A DNA stretch of 64,000 nt, from assembly GCA_032622095.1 (NCBI GenBank), contig CP136061.1, forward strand, positions 36,275,797-36,339,796, read 5' to 3'. The first letter of the stretch is position 1. Every line of letters begins with the position of its first letter. A model generated the notes under the pieces. It was not told where the DNA came from, ran no database searches, and worked only from the letters and a program-made list of their open reading frames with translations. This DNA comes from Siphonodentalium dalli (taxonomy: Eukaryota; Mollusca; Scaphopoda; Gadilida; Siphonodentaliidae). The position numbers were made by a program, and so were the translations under genes. Below, piece by piece: positions 44,821 through 57,155 of this stretch.

Positions 44821-47064
44821 ACTACTACTGATAAGAATTACTAATATGGGACAACGTCATTAATATACCCAATAGTAATCGCATAATTAACTACTACTGA
44901 TAATAATTACGAATATGGTACGTCAATAATACCTAATAGTAGTCGCATAATGAACTACTACTGATAATTATTACGAATATGGTACAACGCCGTTAATACC
45001 TAATAGTAGTCGCATAATGAATTACTACTGATAAGAATTACGAATATGGTACACCGTCATTAATACCTAATAGTAGTCGCATAATGAACTACTACTGATA
45101 AGAATTACGAATATGGTACAAGGTCATTAATACCTAATAGTAGTCGCATAATGAACTACTACTGATAAGAATTACGAATATGGTACACCGTCATTAATAC
45201 CTAATAGTAGTCGCATAATGAACTACTACTGATAAGAATTACGAATATGGTACAAGGTCATTAATACCTAATAATAGTCGCATAATGAACTACTACTGAT
45301 CAGAATTACGAATATGGTACAAGGTCATTAATACCTAATAGTAGTCGCATAATGAACTACTACTGATAAGAATTACGAATATGGTACACCGTCATTAATA
45401 CTACCTAATAGTAGTCGCATAATGAACTACTACTGATAAGAATTACGAATATGGTACAAGGTCATTAATACCTAATAATAGTCGCATAATGAACTACTAC
45501 TGATAAGAATTACGAATATGGTACAAGGTCATTAATACCTAATAGTAGTCGCATAATGAACTACTACTGATAAGAATTACGAATATGGTACAAGGTCATT
45601 AATACCTAATAGTATTCGCATAATGAACTACTACTGATAAAAATTACGAATATGGTACTTCATTAATACCTAATAGTAGTCGCATAATGAGCTACTACTG
45701 ATAAAAATTACGAATATGGTACTTCATTAATACCTAATAGTAGTCGCATAATGAACTACTACTGATAAAAATTACGAATATGGTACTTCATTAATACCTA
45801 ATAGTAGTCGCATAATGAACTACTACTGATAAGATTTACGAATATGGTACGTCATTAATACCTAATAGTAGTCGCATAATGAACTACTACTGATAAAAAT
45901 TACGAATATGGTACTTCATTAATACCTAATAGTAGTCGCACAATGAACTACTACTTATAAAAATTACGAATATGGTACTTCATTAATACCTAATAGTAGT
46001 CGCATAACGAACTACTACTGTAAGAATTACGAATATGGTACAAGGTCATTAATACCTAATGTTAGTCGCATAATGAACCACTACTGATAATTATTACGAA
46101 TATGGTACAACGCCGTTAATACCTAATAGTAGTCGCATAATGAACTACTACTGATAAGAATTACGAATATGGTACAAGGTCATTAATACCTAATAGTAGT
46201 CGCATAATGAACTACTACTGATAAGAATTACGAATATGGTACAAGGTCATTAATACATAATAGTAGTCGCATAATGAACTACTACTGATAATAATTACGA
46301 ATATGGTACGTCATTAATACCTAATGGTAGTCGCATAATGAACTACTACTGATAACAATTACGAATATGGTACTTCATTAATACCTAATAGTAGTCGCAC
46401 AATGAACTACTACTGATAAAAATTACGAATATGGTACTTCATTAATACCTAAAAGTAGTCGCATAACGAACTACTACTGGTAAGAATTACGAATATGGTA
46501 CGTCATTAATACCTAATGTTAGTCGCATAATGAACCACTACTGATAATTATTACGAATATGGTACAACGCCGTTAATACCTAATAGTAGTCGCATAATGA
46601 ACTACTACTGATAAGAATTACGAATATGGTACAAGGTCATTAATACCTAATAGTAGTCGCATAATGAACTACTACTGATAAGAATTACGAATATGGTACA
46701 AGGTCATTAATACCTAATAGTAGTCGCATAATGAACTACTACTGATAAGAATTACGAATATGGTACAAGGTCATTAATACATAATAGTAGTCGCATAATG
46801 AACTACTACTGATAATAATTACGAATATGGTACGTCATTAATACCTAATAGTAGTCGCATAATGAACTACTACTGATAAGAATTACGAATACGGTACAAT
46901 GTCATTAATACCTAATAGTAGTCGCATAATGAACTACTACTGATAATAATTACGAATATGGTACGTCATTAATACCTATTAGTAGTCGCATAATGAACTA
47001 CTACTGATAATAATTACGAATATGGTACGTCATTAATACCTATTAGTAGTCGCATAATGAACTA
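44805..47064 (+). repeat. 63-67-bp satellite array, AACTACTACTGATAAGAATT units
   Basis: About 34 units of GTCGCATAATGAACTACTAC, TGATAAGAATTACGAATATG, GTACAAGGTCATTAATACCT, AATAGTA. A variant block (ATGTTAGTCGCATAATGAACC next to GTACAACGCCGTTAATACC) recurs at about 46055 and 46520, a higher-order repeat of roughly 460 bp. The unit equals the terminal region of the inverted-repeat element at 59252-59613. Confidence 0.95.
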
Positions 47065-47500
47065 GAATGCACTCAGAGAGATGAGATGAGAATTACGAAT
47101 ACGAATAGTAGTCGTGGCCGTTTTCGTATGGCATAAAACTCTATTCGCAGAATTGACGATTACGAGTCCGTTTGTAAGAAAATAGTGCCGCCCAATCTTC
47201 TTCCCCCTCGCATGTAGTGTGGTAGGGTTCTGCTCGCCATGCTTACTTTGTTAATTACTTAATTGTGTTGCCAGGGGGAAAAAAAAATTCCAGGCACGTA
47301 TGCCGGGGTGGGTGGGTGGTCGATGTGACCAACAAACAATTTTTTTCCGCAACTCAAAAATATTTTCCTGCAAGTCTTTCTGGCTGTTTTTGCAATGAGT
47401 TGGCTTAAAACACATCTATATGTCAATATTAACATAAATGACAAATTTCATGATGATCAGACACACAGTATAGCCTGTAGCCCATGCTAAGATGGCCGTT
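47065..47500 (+). repeat. Array exit segment, repeated at 48090-48240 and near 59300-59450
   Basis: TACGAGTCCGTTTGT(A/G)AGAA and CTCGCA(T)GTAGTGTG with TTACTTTGTT follow in order here, at 48090-48240, and in the 59252 element. So the array sits inside an expanded copy of that element. Confidence 0.7.
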
Positions 47501-47654
47501 GGCAGCCATGTTATTTTTTGGCCGAATGACCCCAAAATGACTCGTTCCTATTTACATGTCAATGTTAACATCCATGACTAATAGTATGCACATAAATTCA
47601 TATACAGCTGTTTACAGTGAATTCCCCCCGCAAATCTTTGTTTTAGTGTTAATA

Positions 47655-47802
47655 GTGGGGTGGGTGTCCAAACATGGTCGAAAAAAACTGCCGAAAACGG
47701 AAAAAAATTTGGACGCGGGGGTGGGTGGGTCCAAAGAAGGGTCAAAAGTAAAAAAAATTCAGTATACGTGCCTGAAAAAAAAATCCGACCCCCCCCCCTG
47801 GT
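47655..47802 (+). repeat. G/C-tract dispersed repeat copy
   Basis: GGGGTGGGTGTCCAAAC, CGAAAAAAACTGCC, GGGGGTGGGTGGGTCC, ending in 10 C at 47789-47798. A partial inverted relative (CAGGCACGTATGCC with GGGGTGGGTGGGTGG) is at 47272-47322. Confidence 0.65.
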
Positions 47803-47839
47803 GTTGCTACGAATAACCCCATGGAACGTACCCATAGAT

Positions 47840-48060
47840 TTCATTACAACAGAAAAGATATCTCACTATCTCATTTCAAAGCATGATATATCGATACAAA
47901 TGTTTTTTGTGAAGTTTCTTTTATCTTTGATGGTGAAGTGAATTACAATGGAGATAAAAGTAGATGGCAATCCGGCTCATTCACAAACTGTTTTCATGCT
48001 CGAATCGTCGAATATACAACTCGACAGGGTACGTTTATCCCCCATAAGGACACCTTTCGC
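47840..48060 (+). repeat. Direct repeat flanking the satellite array, right copy
   Basis: Partner of 44540-44820, about 85-90 percent similar by eye. Confidence 0.85.
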
Positions 48061-48240
48061 ACAATGAACTACTACTGATAGGAATTAATAATAGCTCATA
48101 GTTGTCATGACCGTTTTCCGAGGGTCAAAAATCTTCGCAGAAGTGACTCCGTTTGTGAGAACATAGTGCCATTCAATTTTCTTGTCACTCGCAGTAGTGT
48201 GTTACAGTTCTGTTTGTCGTGATTACTTTGTTCTTAATTG

Positions 48241-49543
48241 TGTTGTTATGTCATATTGTGATTGCTGATCTCGACGAGTGTGTACAGAGCTCGATGTGCC
48301 ATGCTTGGCTTATAGAAACCGTAATCGTAACCTAGGATTTGTATGCGGCTGATCGCTAACTTTCCCATAAGCTAAAAGTGACGAATTTCATTACGATCAC
48401 GATGTAGACATAAACACCTCCGTATTTACATTCTTGAATCGAATGGTAATTATACTCGAGACTCGTTGAGAGCAGACGCCGGAAACCACAAATGAAATCT
48501 CTTCGTTGTGTGACGGTAATCGTGGACGAACCCTAACTAAGAATAACCTAATTACGGGACCCCCGGGCCACTTCCGTTGTAATTGTCAGTACTAATCACC
48601 AGATGAGGGAACGGATAGTATTTATAATGCCACGAACCACGCAAGTCGGATAACTGACCAGGTAGACGGAAATACGAACCGTCGTGAGCCTTCAGTGGTC
48701 CGATAATGATTGAGGCCACTGGCGAGAACTCTACTTTCTGTACTTTCTAAGCCATATTTACGTCAAAGAAAACTCAGACTTAATCTATATAAAGCATATC
48801 TTGTTTTGCGTGTTCTCGAACTTTTCGGCCACCAATGGCATGGGAAATATCCAACGAATAACTGCAATTTGCTTCCCCGGTTATGGATTGACCTGTCTCG
48901 TCTGAATCTTGCAAGAACTACAGTTTCCAAAATGTTACGTCACAATGAGATGGTAATTTTACTGCCGGCATATTTTGCTATAAAAATACGGAAATTCCAT
49001 CAAAAATATTAAACGCTTTTTTTCCGTAAAATAAAATGAGATTCCTTTCAAAAATATCAGTAATTTTACGTCACAATGTGATGGTAATTATGTACCATGG
49101 CGAACATAGTCAGAGCATTGTAATAGCGCTAACAGCTTATCCGTGATTGGGTGGAATTGGGTCCGTGGTAATCCACCAGTTCATTCGACAATGTTGTTGC
49201 TATTAGTGGGTGCATACTCCAAGTGTATGAAAGGACGTCCTGTTTTCGATAACGTCGGGTTTTCGATAATCGCGTGACATGACGATACTCTCAGTTAGTC
49301 GCAGGTCGGTTGAACTTAGATCAATAAAGTAGGATAATTGTATAAATTTATTTCAGAATGCTGTGATTGGTGAAAGACAATAATATACTAGATTATATGT
49401 AATTGACTAAACTTTTTTTTGCAACTTGTCGAAAGAGAATATTTTGGTGCGGATGTTTTATTTTGTCGCACCCAGTATACAGTGGTGCGTGGTGGATCTT
49501 GAGAAGTATACATGCACTATATATACATATCAATTATATCATA
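48241..49543. other. No gene recognised
   Basis: A 100-codon plus frame (48710-49012) is basic and leucine-rich without a recognisable motif. TTACGTCACAATG.GATGGTAATT occurs twice (about 48935 and 49068). Confidence 0.4.
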
Positions 49544-49991
49544 TGTGATCCGCCAAATCAAATCCAGTCGTAAGTCGGGATTTTGTTTACCCTGTGCCAT
49601 GCATTCTCTTTTATATGCGAGTCGACCATAGGTCGCCTCGCATATATAAGAGAATGCACTGGCCTAACAATTTTTTTTAAATAAATGTTTCTTACAATTT
49701 TTAGGACATAAAATAAAAAAACATCCAATACCCTGCAGGGAGCCCCACACATATATAGAAGCATATAGAAGAGTGTCGTCAGCTCATGTTTGTCTGGGGC
49801 TCTGTATGGGTGAAATTATAAAATTGTTAAAGAATACAAGAAAAATTGTAAAATTGTAAAAAATTGTTAGGCCAATGCATTCTCTTATATATGCGAGGCG
49901 ACCTATGGTCGACTCGCATATATAAGAGAATGCATTGGCACAGGGTAAAAAAAATCCCGACTTACGATTGGATTTGATATGGCGGATCACA
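49544..49991 (-). mobile_element. MITE copy D (TGTGACCCGCC family), inverted orientation
   Basis: Full-length, 448 bp, TA-flanked, both termini and both palindromes present. The centre runs opposite to copies A, B, C and E (AATAAATGTTTCTTAC first, CTGGGGCTCTG later). Termini carry GTGATCCGCC instead of GTGACCCGCC at both ends. Confidence 0.9.
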
Positions 49992-50637
49992 TATATTCTT
50001 ATATATTACTTGATCCGACACTTATTCCATTCATTAAACCCATTATATAATAATGATGTACAACGGTCATTGTATAACATGAAAAAGTGCCAGGTGTACC
50101 CAAATGTATTATTGTTGCACAAACGCGACCTTTGACCGTTTGTCGTCTGTTTACATTCCATACGCTACGGACGAGGAATGGAGACGAATCGGTGTCTGTG
50201 ACTGATATTGAAATAGTTTGAAAAGTTATTTCATTTCTTAAATTTACGCCATTAAATATGTCAAAAAGTCTTATTTAAGTGGGATTATTTCTTTACGCGG
50301 GCAAACAGTTCATAGTTACGTGAAACCTCATCGCAGGTCGTATAGGAGTCGTTGTTATACTTTCCCATTTATTGATTAAGTATTTTTTAAGGAAGTTTTT
50401 GATCACGTAATAAATATAATCTACAACTCGTCCCTAGTTTATATCGTAATTTACAAACCGAGTCCAATAAATTAGGTCTGGACCGAGTCTTTATATATAC
50501 AATACCCACACCGGATGGGTCGAAATTTAAGTTACCGCTTGTTCTATAACGCGTGAATTGGATGAGTAGTACGTTACCGGAGCCATACAAGCCGTATATA
50601 GCTGTTGCTTCATGGCCTCAGTGGTATATGTATAGAA
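49992..50637. other. No gene recognised
   Basis: No structure noticed. Confidence 0.4.
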
Positions 50638-50775
50638 TACACCCATAGTAGCCGGGAATACCAAATTTTCACCACGAGTGGAATTGTGGTTTTAACCACG
50701 AGCCCTTTGCGGAGTGGTTAAAACAACAATACCACGAGTGGTGAACATTTTGTACTCTCGGCTACTATGCGTGTG
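50638..50775. repeat. 138-bp palindrome, CACCACGAGTGG arms
   Basis: CATAGTAGCCG, TTCACCACGAGTGG and GTTTTAACCAC pair with complements across a loop at CCCTTTGCGGA. Several mismatches and bulges. CCACGAGTGG is itself nearly palindromic. Confidence 0.85.
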
Positions 50776-51900
50776 TTTTATTTATGCCATACTTTTTATT
50801 TTTGTAATTTTGTTTGCGAATTCAACTACCCTACTGTTTACATTGAATGTGTATCCTCACCCAGAGACACAAACACGACGCTATAAGGAATGTGCGTCGC
50901 GCGTAGTGATGCTCACATTAACGCCATGACGTCATCCTCTTTCTGAGCGATCAGTCACTTGGAATTGTCATTCATATGTTTCCTAGTTAATATAGCACTA
51001 GCAAGCTACATTTGATTAAAATTCAGGCAATTTTCTTCATTTCTAATTGATATCATGACAACCTTCAATTTAAATGAATGTGACATAGGATCTATTTTGC
51101 TAACCGCGATGTAGTTCTACTATGGGTATATACACGTTTAACACATGAAATGACGTTTGAACATTTACACCCACAGTATAAATTTATACCCACAATAGGA
51201 AGCTGTATACCCACAGTATAGGGTGTAAAGATGAAGTTTACAAAATGGGTGTTATACACACACTAGGACAGACAATTATGGTATAAACTGTGTTCTTTCA
51301 TTTTGCAGAGATAGATATCTTTAAGTAAAGAGTTATCGGTCATTATTTGAGGTTATACTATACAAACTAGCTCCAAATGTTGTTAATGTAATAAAGTTAT
51401 TTAATCCATCGATCACTATACCTATATTGCCTGCATGCATAAAGCCTGCTTAATAAACGTTACGTTACGTAGCTTTATTAGGTCAACGTATCTTTATTAG
51501 GTTAGTACTATTTGCATGACGCAATTGTATATGCAAATTGCGCAGGTAACTAGGAACGTCAACCGACCTGAATGACGCCATTGTGATTTTGGGACCTTTT
51601 TATCGTCCATAATTCACCGCAATTGATAACAAATTCGTAATCGGATATGTGTTTTCGCTCTAAAACATCTATAAACCATTAGCTAAAGGTCAGCTTAGAA
51701 TAACTATTAAAAAACTCAACAAACTATTTCGCTCTAAGCTGCATTCAGGTTTTTGCCACGTCATGAATGCTAATTAGTTTGCTTGACCTAATAAATGTAA
51801 GGGCGCCATCGAAGAAACGAATGTAACACTGAGGAAAATGACAGATTTACCGCACAAATTGCATGTTTTGTGCGATGGATAAATAAAATATGTAGCTAAT
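50776..51900. other. No gene recognised
   Basis: Contains repeated ACCCACAGTATA / ACCCACAATAGG motifs (51170-51225). CTTTATTAGGTCAACG (51472) pairs with TTGACCTAATAAATG (51782), too short to call an element. Confidence 0.4.
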
Positions 51901-52020
51901 GTTGTCGCTAAAACTGTTTATGTCCGCTCGGGGGATTTGGCATCTATTGGACTCGGCAGAGCCTCGCCCAATAGATGCTCAAATCCCCCTCACGGACATA
52001 AACAGTTTAAGCGACGACAC
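51901..52020. repeat. 120-bp palindrome, GTCGCTAAAACTGTTTATGT arms
   Basis: Arms of about 55 bp (also GGGGGATTTG.GCATCTATTGG) around a GGCAGAGCC loop. A foldback MITE or hairpin; two further hairpins follow. Confidence 0.85.
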
Positions 52021-52040
52021 TATAGCTGCATATTCTATAT

Positions 52041-52185
52041 ATACAATGTTGTGTACAGTATGTGTTTTTCTTGTACGAGTCCAGGTTGTGGTGAAAAAAG
52101 TCATATTGCGTGTCTCGTCCAATATGACTTTCACCACAACCTGGTCGAGTAGAAGAAAAACTCATACTGTACACAGAATTGTATA
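52041..52185. repeat. 145-bp palindrome, CCAGGTTGTGGTGAAA arms
   Basis: ATACAAT, GTGTACAGTATG, CCAGGTTGTGGTGAAA and AGTCATATTG pair with complements; the loop is near CGTGTCTCGT. Unpaired bulges around TTGTACGAGT and TCGAGTAGA. Confidence 0.85.
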
Positions 52186-52454
52186 ATGACATTTTTATTA
52201 TCCATCTGTATGTTTATCCTAATTTTGGGAATGAACCTTTAGTGGTTATTTTTTGGTATGTGTCGGCACTTAATTCTCTATAAAAGCCTGTATTTGATCA
52301 TCAGAAAACGTGATTTGGAATAAACACGGAAATGAAAAAAAACTCAATGCGGAACTGAGACGTCTGCTAAATCCACCAGTGTTGCGCGCATTACAATTTC
52401 GTCGATTCGTTTCGCAATAGTTAATTCGTGACGTCACAGAGTCCCGATAAAAAT

Positions 52455-52515
52455 ATCATATTGCACACTGTCTTGGGAGTCCAATATGACATTCGGGAGT
52501 CCAATATGACTTTTT
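52455..52515. repeat. Short hairpin with CCAATATGAC duplication
   Basis: ATCATATTGCACACTG followed by GGGAGTCCAATATGAC twice. The CATATTG / CAATATG pairing repeats the tip of the preceding hairpin. Confidence 0.6.
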
Positions 52516-52713
52516 CCCGGATTATCACGTGGCGGCTTTTTCCCCAATCAGAAATAGTGTTAGTTAAGGGATGGATAATAATACTTAGTATTTAATACAG
52601 AAAGGTACTTTGTATTTGTAACGAGTGAATCATGATCATTGATCTAAGTTTGGCAACACGGTTTGCAATAAACACAAAATTGTCAAAAGTGTTTTCTAGT
52701 TTCTTGAAAATTA

Positions 52714-53265
52714 TTAACCCTTTGGAGAGTATCTGTAACGTCATATACATGACGTCATGAGTAAATTTAACTTCGATGTCATAGCAATAATTATTAACAA
52801 GTTCGGTCAAAAAGGCCCAATAATTTGTTTTAATTTATGTGCATTTTTTGTTAATGTGTGTTATCATAATCAATTGCACTTATACATTTGGAACATTATA
52901 TTAATCAAAATAACTCCTATACAAATCATTTATAAATCAGATGATTTATTGAAGTTATGTCTACATAGAATAACACTTCCTGAAACGACATATATGTCGT
53001 TCTACTCCTCAACCAATAGACGACATATATGTCGTTCTACTCCTCAACCAATAGACGACATATATGTCGTTCTACTCCTCAACCAATAGACGACATATAT
53101 GTCGTTCTACTCCTCAACCAATAGACGACATATATGTCGTTCTACTCCTCAACCAATAGACGACATATATGTCGTTCTACTCCTCAACCAATAGACGACA
53201 TATATGTCGTTCTACTCCTCAACCAATAGACGACATATATGTCGTTCTACTCTCCAAAGGGTTAA
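52714..53265 (+). mobile_element. TTAA-flanked piggyBac-type MITE carrying a 35-bp array
   Basis: TTAA at 52714-52717 and 53262-53265. CCCTTTGGAGAGTA and its exact complement form 14-bp termini. About 544 bp between the TTAA sites, with no transposase. The right half is the 35-bp array at 52986-53250, which runs to the right terminus. Confidence 0.85.
52986..53250 (+). repeat. 35-bp tandem array with a 14-bp palindrome per unit
   Basis: Seven and a half virtually identical units of CGACATATATGTCG plus TTCTACTCCTCAACCAATAGA. CGACATATATGTCG is a perfect palindrome. Identity between units implies recent expansion. Confidence 0.95.
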
Positions 53266-53844
53266 GGCAAAAACGCAGCTAGCTATTGCACGTATATTTG
53301 GCTCCGAAGAATGTTAACACGATGATTTAATCTGACAAAGACGGAAGGAATAAGCTTATCAGTTACGATGCAGGACTGCATGCTCTTGGTTTATCAAAGC
53401 AGATCATAAAAGAAACAAAACTAACAAGAGGGTATCTTCAAGTCTCTTGAAAATTAAGCGAATAGCACGGATGCCGGATTTTTTCCTGTGACATCAATCA
53501 CCATTTATGATAGTATCAAGGGTTGTGTTCGTGAGTGCATTCTTATGACTTGCCAAGCCGTATCCACCCGCTCTCGGTAAATGTTGTCGTGATTATTTGG
53601 CGGGAACTCGTTATATTTTCTCTAAAGCAAAGGACACGTTGGGCTGCAACGACACAATACGGGCTTCCATTCCATCAACGTTTCAACAGCTTCGATCGAA
53701 TTGGCTTGGATCGATCGGTGCTCGACTCCTCGTCAGCGCTCAGATTGGAATCGTATAGTGTATGAACAGGTGCGCTTTCGTCGAGTTACTCCTGGTGGCG
53801 TATTAACCAGTAATAGGATATATTACAATAACAGTTGTCATTAC
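53266..53844. other. No gene recognised
   Basis: A 76-codon frame (53535-53765) is not recognisable. Confidence 0.4.
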
Positions 53845-53985
53845 CCGGGTAAGTACTACACACTAAATAAAAATGTGGCATATTTGTGGGGTAATAGTTG
53901 AAATGGGGCATATTTTGTCCTTTTGCCACCGAATAGGGGCATGTGTCACATTCAACTATATACGAGCACACCTCCAAACATGTGG
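53845..53985 (+). repeat. GGGGCATATTTTG-type degenerate repeat, partner at 57360-57645
   Basis: ACACACTAAATAA, GGGGCATATTTTG, TCTGCCACCCTAAA and GGGGGCAGA also occur at 57360-57645 (partly inverted: TTATTTAGTGTGT). Units centre on inverted GGGGCA / TGCCCC motifs. Confidence 0.6.
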
Positions 53986-54667
53986 GCGAAAATTCTGCCA
54001 CCCTAAATGGGGGCAGATCTTTTGACCAATCATAACTGAATGCATATATAAGCTTTTTGACAAGGTCTAGATCTTAACTTAATTGCACGAGCTTGAAACA
54101 TGGCGGATAAGTTAATCGACTCTGTTCAGTTGTAAGTCATGAAATGTGTGGTGCCCCGAAAACTATTGTGTGCCAAACGTATAAATCAAGCATATTCCGT
54201 ATTGTTTCGCGTTGTTATTATTCTTCTGAGGTGTAACATTTACTAGTAACATCTATGCAGACAAAGCGAAGATCGGTTGACAGTATCTGGCTGGCTTTCT
54301 GCTCAATTTTGACAAAAAACAAAAACAAACGTTTTTTGCTTCGTAATTGATTCGGAAATCATATAGAATATTGCTGATTCTTACTGAATATTCCGATTAT
54401 CTTTCCAATTGGACAGGTTTTTATAAAGTTGACAAATTGGTTTGGTCTAGTGCCAGAAGACTGAAGTCTTGAAGAAGAACACTGTGAATATTAGTAGCCT
54501 AAAATGAGTCAGTGACTTTAATTGATTCAAGGTGGAAAATGAACTGAAAATGAATAGATCTGCCGAATTACTCTTGACTATATTATTTCAATGGAATGGG
54601 CGTGGCTTGCAGTTGCAGACTGCACTGCATTGATCAGTGTCTTGACTCGTAAGTGTGAGATGATCCA

Positions 54668-54786
54668 GGGGGGGGGGGGGGGCGGAAAAAAACTGCGGGA
54701 CACAACGTACTGGGGTGAGGGGGGTACCTAGGCGTAAAAAATCTACACGTAAATGTTTACCTTATTCATTTAGGGGGGGGGGGGGG
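54668..54786 (+). repeat. Two poly-G tracts with CGGAAAAAAACTGCGG
   Basis: G15 at 54668-54682 and G14 at 54773-54786, each followed by an A-run (CGGAAAAAAACTGC, TTGTCGAAAAAAATTTGC). Confidence 0.85.
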
Positions 54787-54856
54787 TTGTCGAAAAAAAT
54801 TTGCATGTAATTTTTTTCCAAATATGTATTTTCAGACTCACAACTTCAATTTTCTC

Positions 54857-55198
54857 TCATTTTATAGAATATGGATTAACCTTAATATCCAAATCATATA
54901 TACATGAGTAGTACAATCCACATAAAACAATTTTGGATAACCACTGTCTTGGTTTACATGTGATATTGACCCCATTAACCCTCTTAATAATGCCGACTAT
55001 GTCAGTGTCTACCAGTCGAATGCAGAATTCTATCCTGCGATCGCTTATCTGGCAAATGTTTACTGCAGAACTATCCCATGTATTAAACAATTTCTCCTCC
55101 AATGGTATCAGAAAACAGTTATATGCTGGTATTTCACTCATCTCATTTGCATCTTTTTCAAAGTCGAGGTAATGCATACAAAGCGTTGCGATCACCAA
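54857..55198 (-). other. Open frame of 113 codons, possible exon, unrecognised
   Basis: Minus strand. The translation has varied, protein-like composition (MSEIPAYNCFLIPLEEK, ISDRRIEFCIRLVDTD, CKPRQWLSKIVLCG) and is not repeat-derived. No domain recognised, no convincing splice sites or promoter, no second copy in the window. It could be a chance frame in AT-rich DNA. Confidence 0.2.
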
Positions 55199-55403
55199 TA
55201 TACATGTTTGTACATGTCATGACATCACGAGGTACAAATCTGCGTTCTACTGGTAGACAATGACCATTTTGGTCATAATAATCTAAGCTAAGTTACCAAG
55301 CACCTTCTCGTGAATTGTAACAATTTATGATATACACTCCAGTGTTTTTTTCGGTTTCCGGTCAAACCGAGTTGTTGTCCGGCTGGGGTAGATTTGATTT
55401 TTC

Positions 55404-55536
55404 GGGGGGGGGGGGGGCAAATGGTCAGTGGAAAAAAAACTGCAGTTTTTGCTGTTTTGGGGGGAGGGTACCCAAACCGAAGAAAACAGTTTTGTCCACC
55501 CTGTGTCTGCAGTTTTTTTCCGCCCCCCCCCCCCCC
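55404..55536. repeat. Inverted G14...C14 repeat with AAAACTGCAG stems
   Basis: G14 (55404-55417) then GGAAAAAAAACTGCAG; at the other end CTGCAGTTTTTTTCCG then C14 (55523-55536). An inverted version of the 54668 unit folded on itself. Confidence 0.85.
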
Positions 55537-56901
55537 GGATGATCTGCGAAGACTGCCGGAGTCGCGAATCATGTACGCCCGTTGATTAATGACGCTGTAA
55601 TGTTAGCTTGCGTATATTGTGACGTTGATCATGCCATATTCCATTAATCCCAGCTACATGGATAAGAATAGTACGCAGCAACGCTGAAACCTTACGCGCT
55701 CCCGCCGCGAATAGTACAGCGACTTTTAGTGAGGTAGTTGATTCGAGGTGGAAAATAAACTGAAATGATGTGCATCATTAGTGATTACTCTGACTCATTT
55801 GGACGATGCATTGATTGTCGTCATGAGATAAGTTCCGAATATTACTGGAGCCGTGAATCGAGTACACACATTACACGTTGGTGTATCTATTGCGATCATT
55901 GATCCGTGATTGGCTTAATGACTATATAGATACTGTTTTCAAAGATGAATCAAAACCGTGACTGACAACCTACAACCTAGTTCAGCTATGGACATATAGT
56001 GGTGATAGTGCGTAGCATTTTACTGGAAGTGCAATCTGAGAAAGCGGTCATATTATTCTACGATTGTACACGTCAAAGACATATTGTGTGCGAACAGCGT
56101 CGGTGTCGTGCGTGCATATACATACTGATGGATACATACGTCAACACATAAAATAAGTATTTCCACAGTGATTCTGAATTTCCTTTACATAAATGTTTTT
56201 TCAACTGCAATAGTCTTGTTCCCCCAATCAGGAGAGAAAACCTGATTAATATGTTTCAGATTAGTCGTAATTGTAATTAGGCTTGAACAAATTGTGATGT
56301 TTCCATTAACCCTCCCCCTCCCCACCCCCACCCTCCCGCACCTAATAATTGTATCGACACCGTGAATAATTAAACAGTCGCACTAATCGAAACAACATGA
56401 AATCACGTTTATCGATCTCTGATCATAGTAAAATTGTGCTCATCAGTCGCCGATCTGCATTATTTGATCTGGCAATTGGGATTGGGCTGCGCATTTGTGT
56501 ATACCAGTTCAACCGATGGGTTGATCGCGATAATCTTTATGACAAATAATGACAAGGCTTATTCATCACTTCCAATAAAAAAATCACACTAGTGTGTTCA
56601 TTGTGTCCAGTTATATCATCGGTTGTGCAAAGGGCATATATTCAGAAATTCAAAAATGTATATTAAAAAGAATAATTTTCGCCCGCTCAACCATAATATT
56701 TTTCCTTCCGTTACCAGAAACATCACTATTTGTTTGTAGTCCTTATGGTAGTTTCGCAACTCACGGATAGAGTTACGACAATATTTTGCTAATCATTGTT
56801 GTAAATTAAAATGGTGCGAACATTGCTTCCCAAATATAATGGCGACGATTTTAATTACTGTATACCGCAACTCACGGATAATCGTGTGCAGTGAGATTTT
56901 T
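55537..56901. other. No gene recognised
   Basis: No repeat or coding similarity noticed beyond GCAACTCACGGATA occurring twice (56756, 56868). Confidence 0.4.
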
Positions 56902-57155
56902 CACAATGCCCAATCTACAATGTTCACAATGCCCTATCTACAATGTTCACAATGCCCTATCTAAAATGTTCACAATGCCCTATCTACAATGTTCACAATG
57001 CCCTATCTACAATGTTCACAATGCCCTGTCTACAATGTTCACAATGCCCTATCTACAATGTTCACAATGCCCAATCTACAATGTTCACAATGCCATATCT
57101 ACAATGTTCACAATGCCCAATCTACAATGTTCACAATGCCCAATCTACAATGTTC
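56902..57155 (+). repeat. 23-bp tandem array, CACAATGCCCTATCTACAATGTT
   Basis: Eleven units differing at two or three positions. All three plus frames are open (YNVHNALSTMF, LQCSQCP types) because the unit has no stop. Not a gene on present evidence. Confidence 0.95.

Noticed and set aside
44805-47064. CRISPR array
   Set aside because: Units are contiguous with no unique spacers, 63-67 bp long, in a eukaryotic transposon context. The same applies to 36335-37890 and 52986-53250.
47578-47844. Frames with Pro-rich ends over poly-C tracts (also 55288-55585)
   Set aside because: Proline and glycine runs come from C/G homopolymers in a dispersed repeat present several times.
51901-52185. microRNA precursors
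   Set aside because: Stems of 55-70 bp with MITE-like features are longer and more regular than usual precursors; no evidence of processing can be had from sequence alone.
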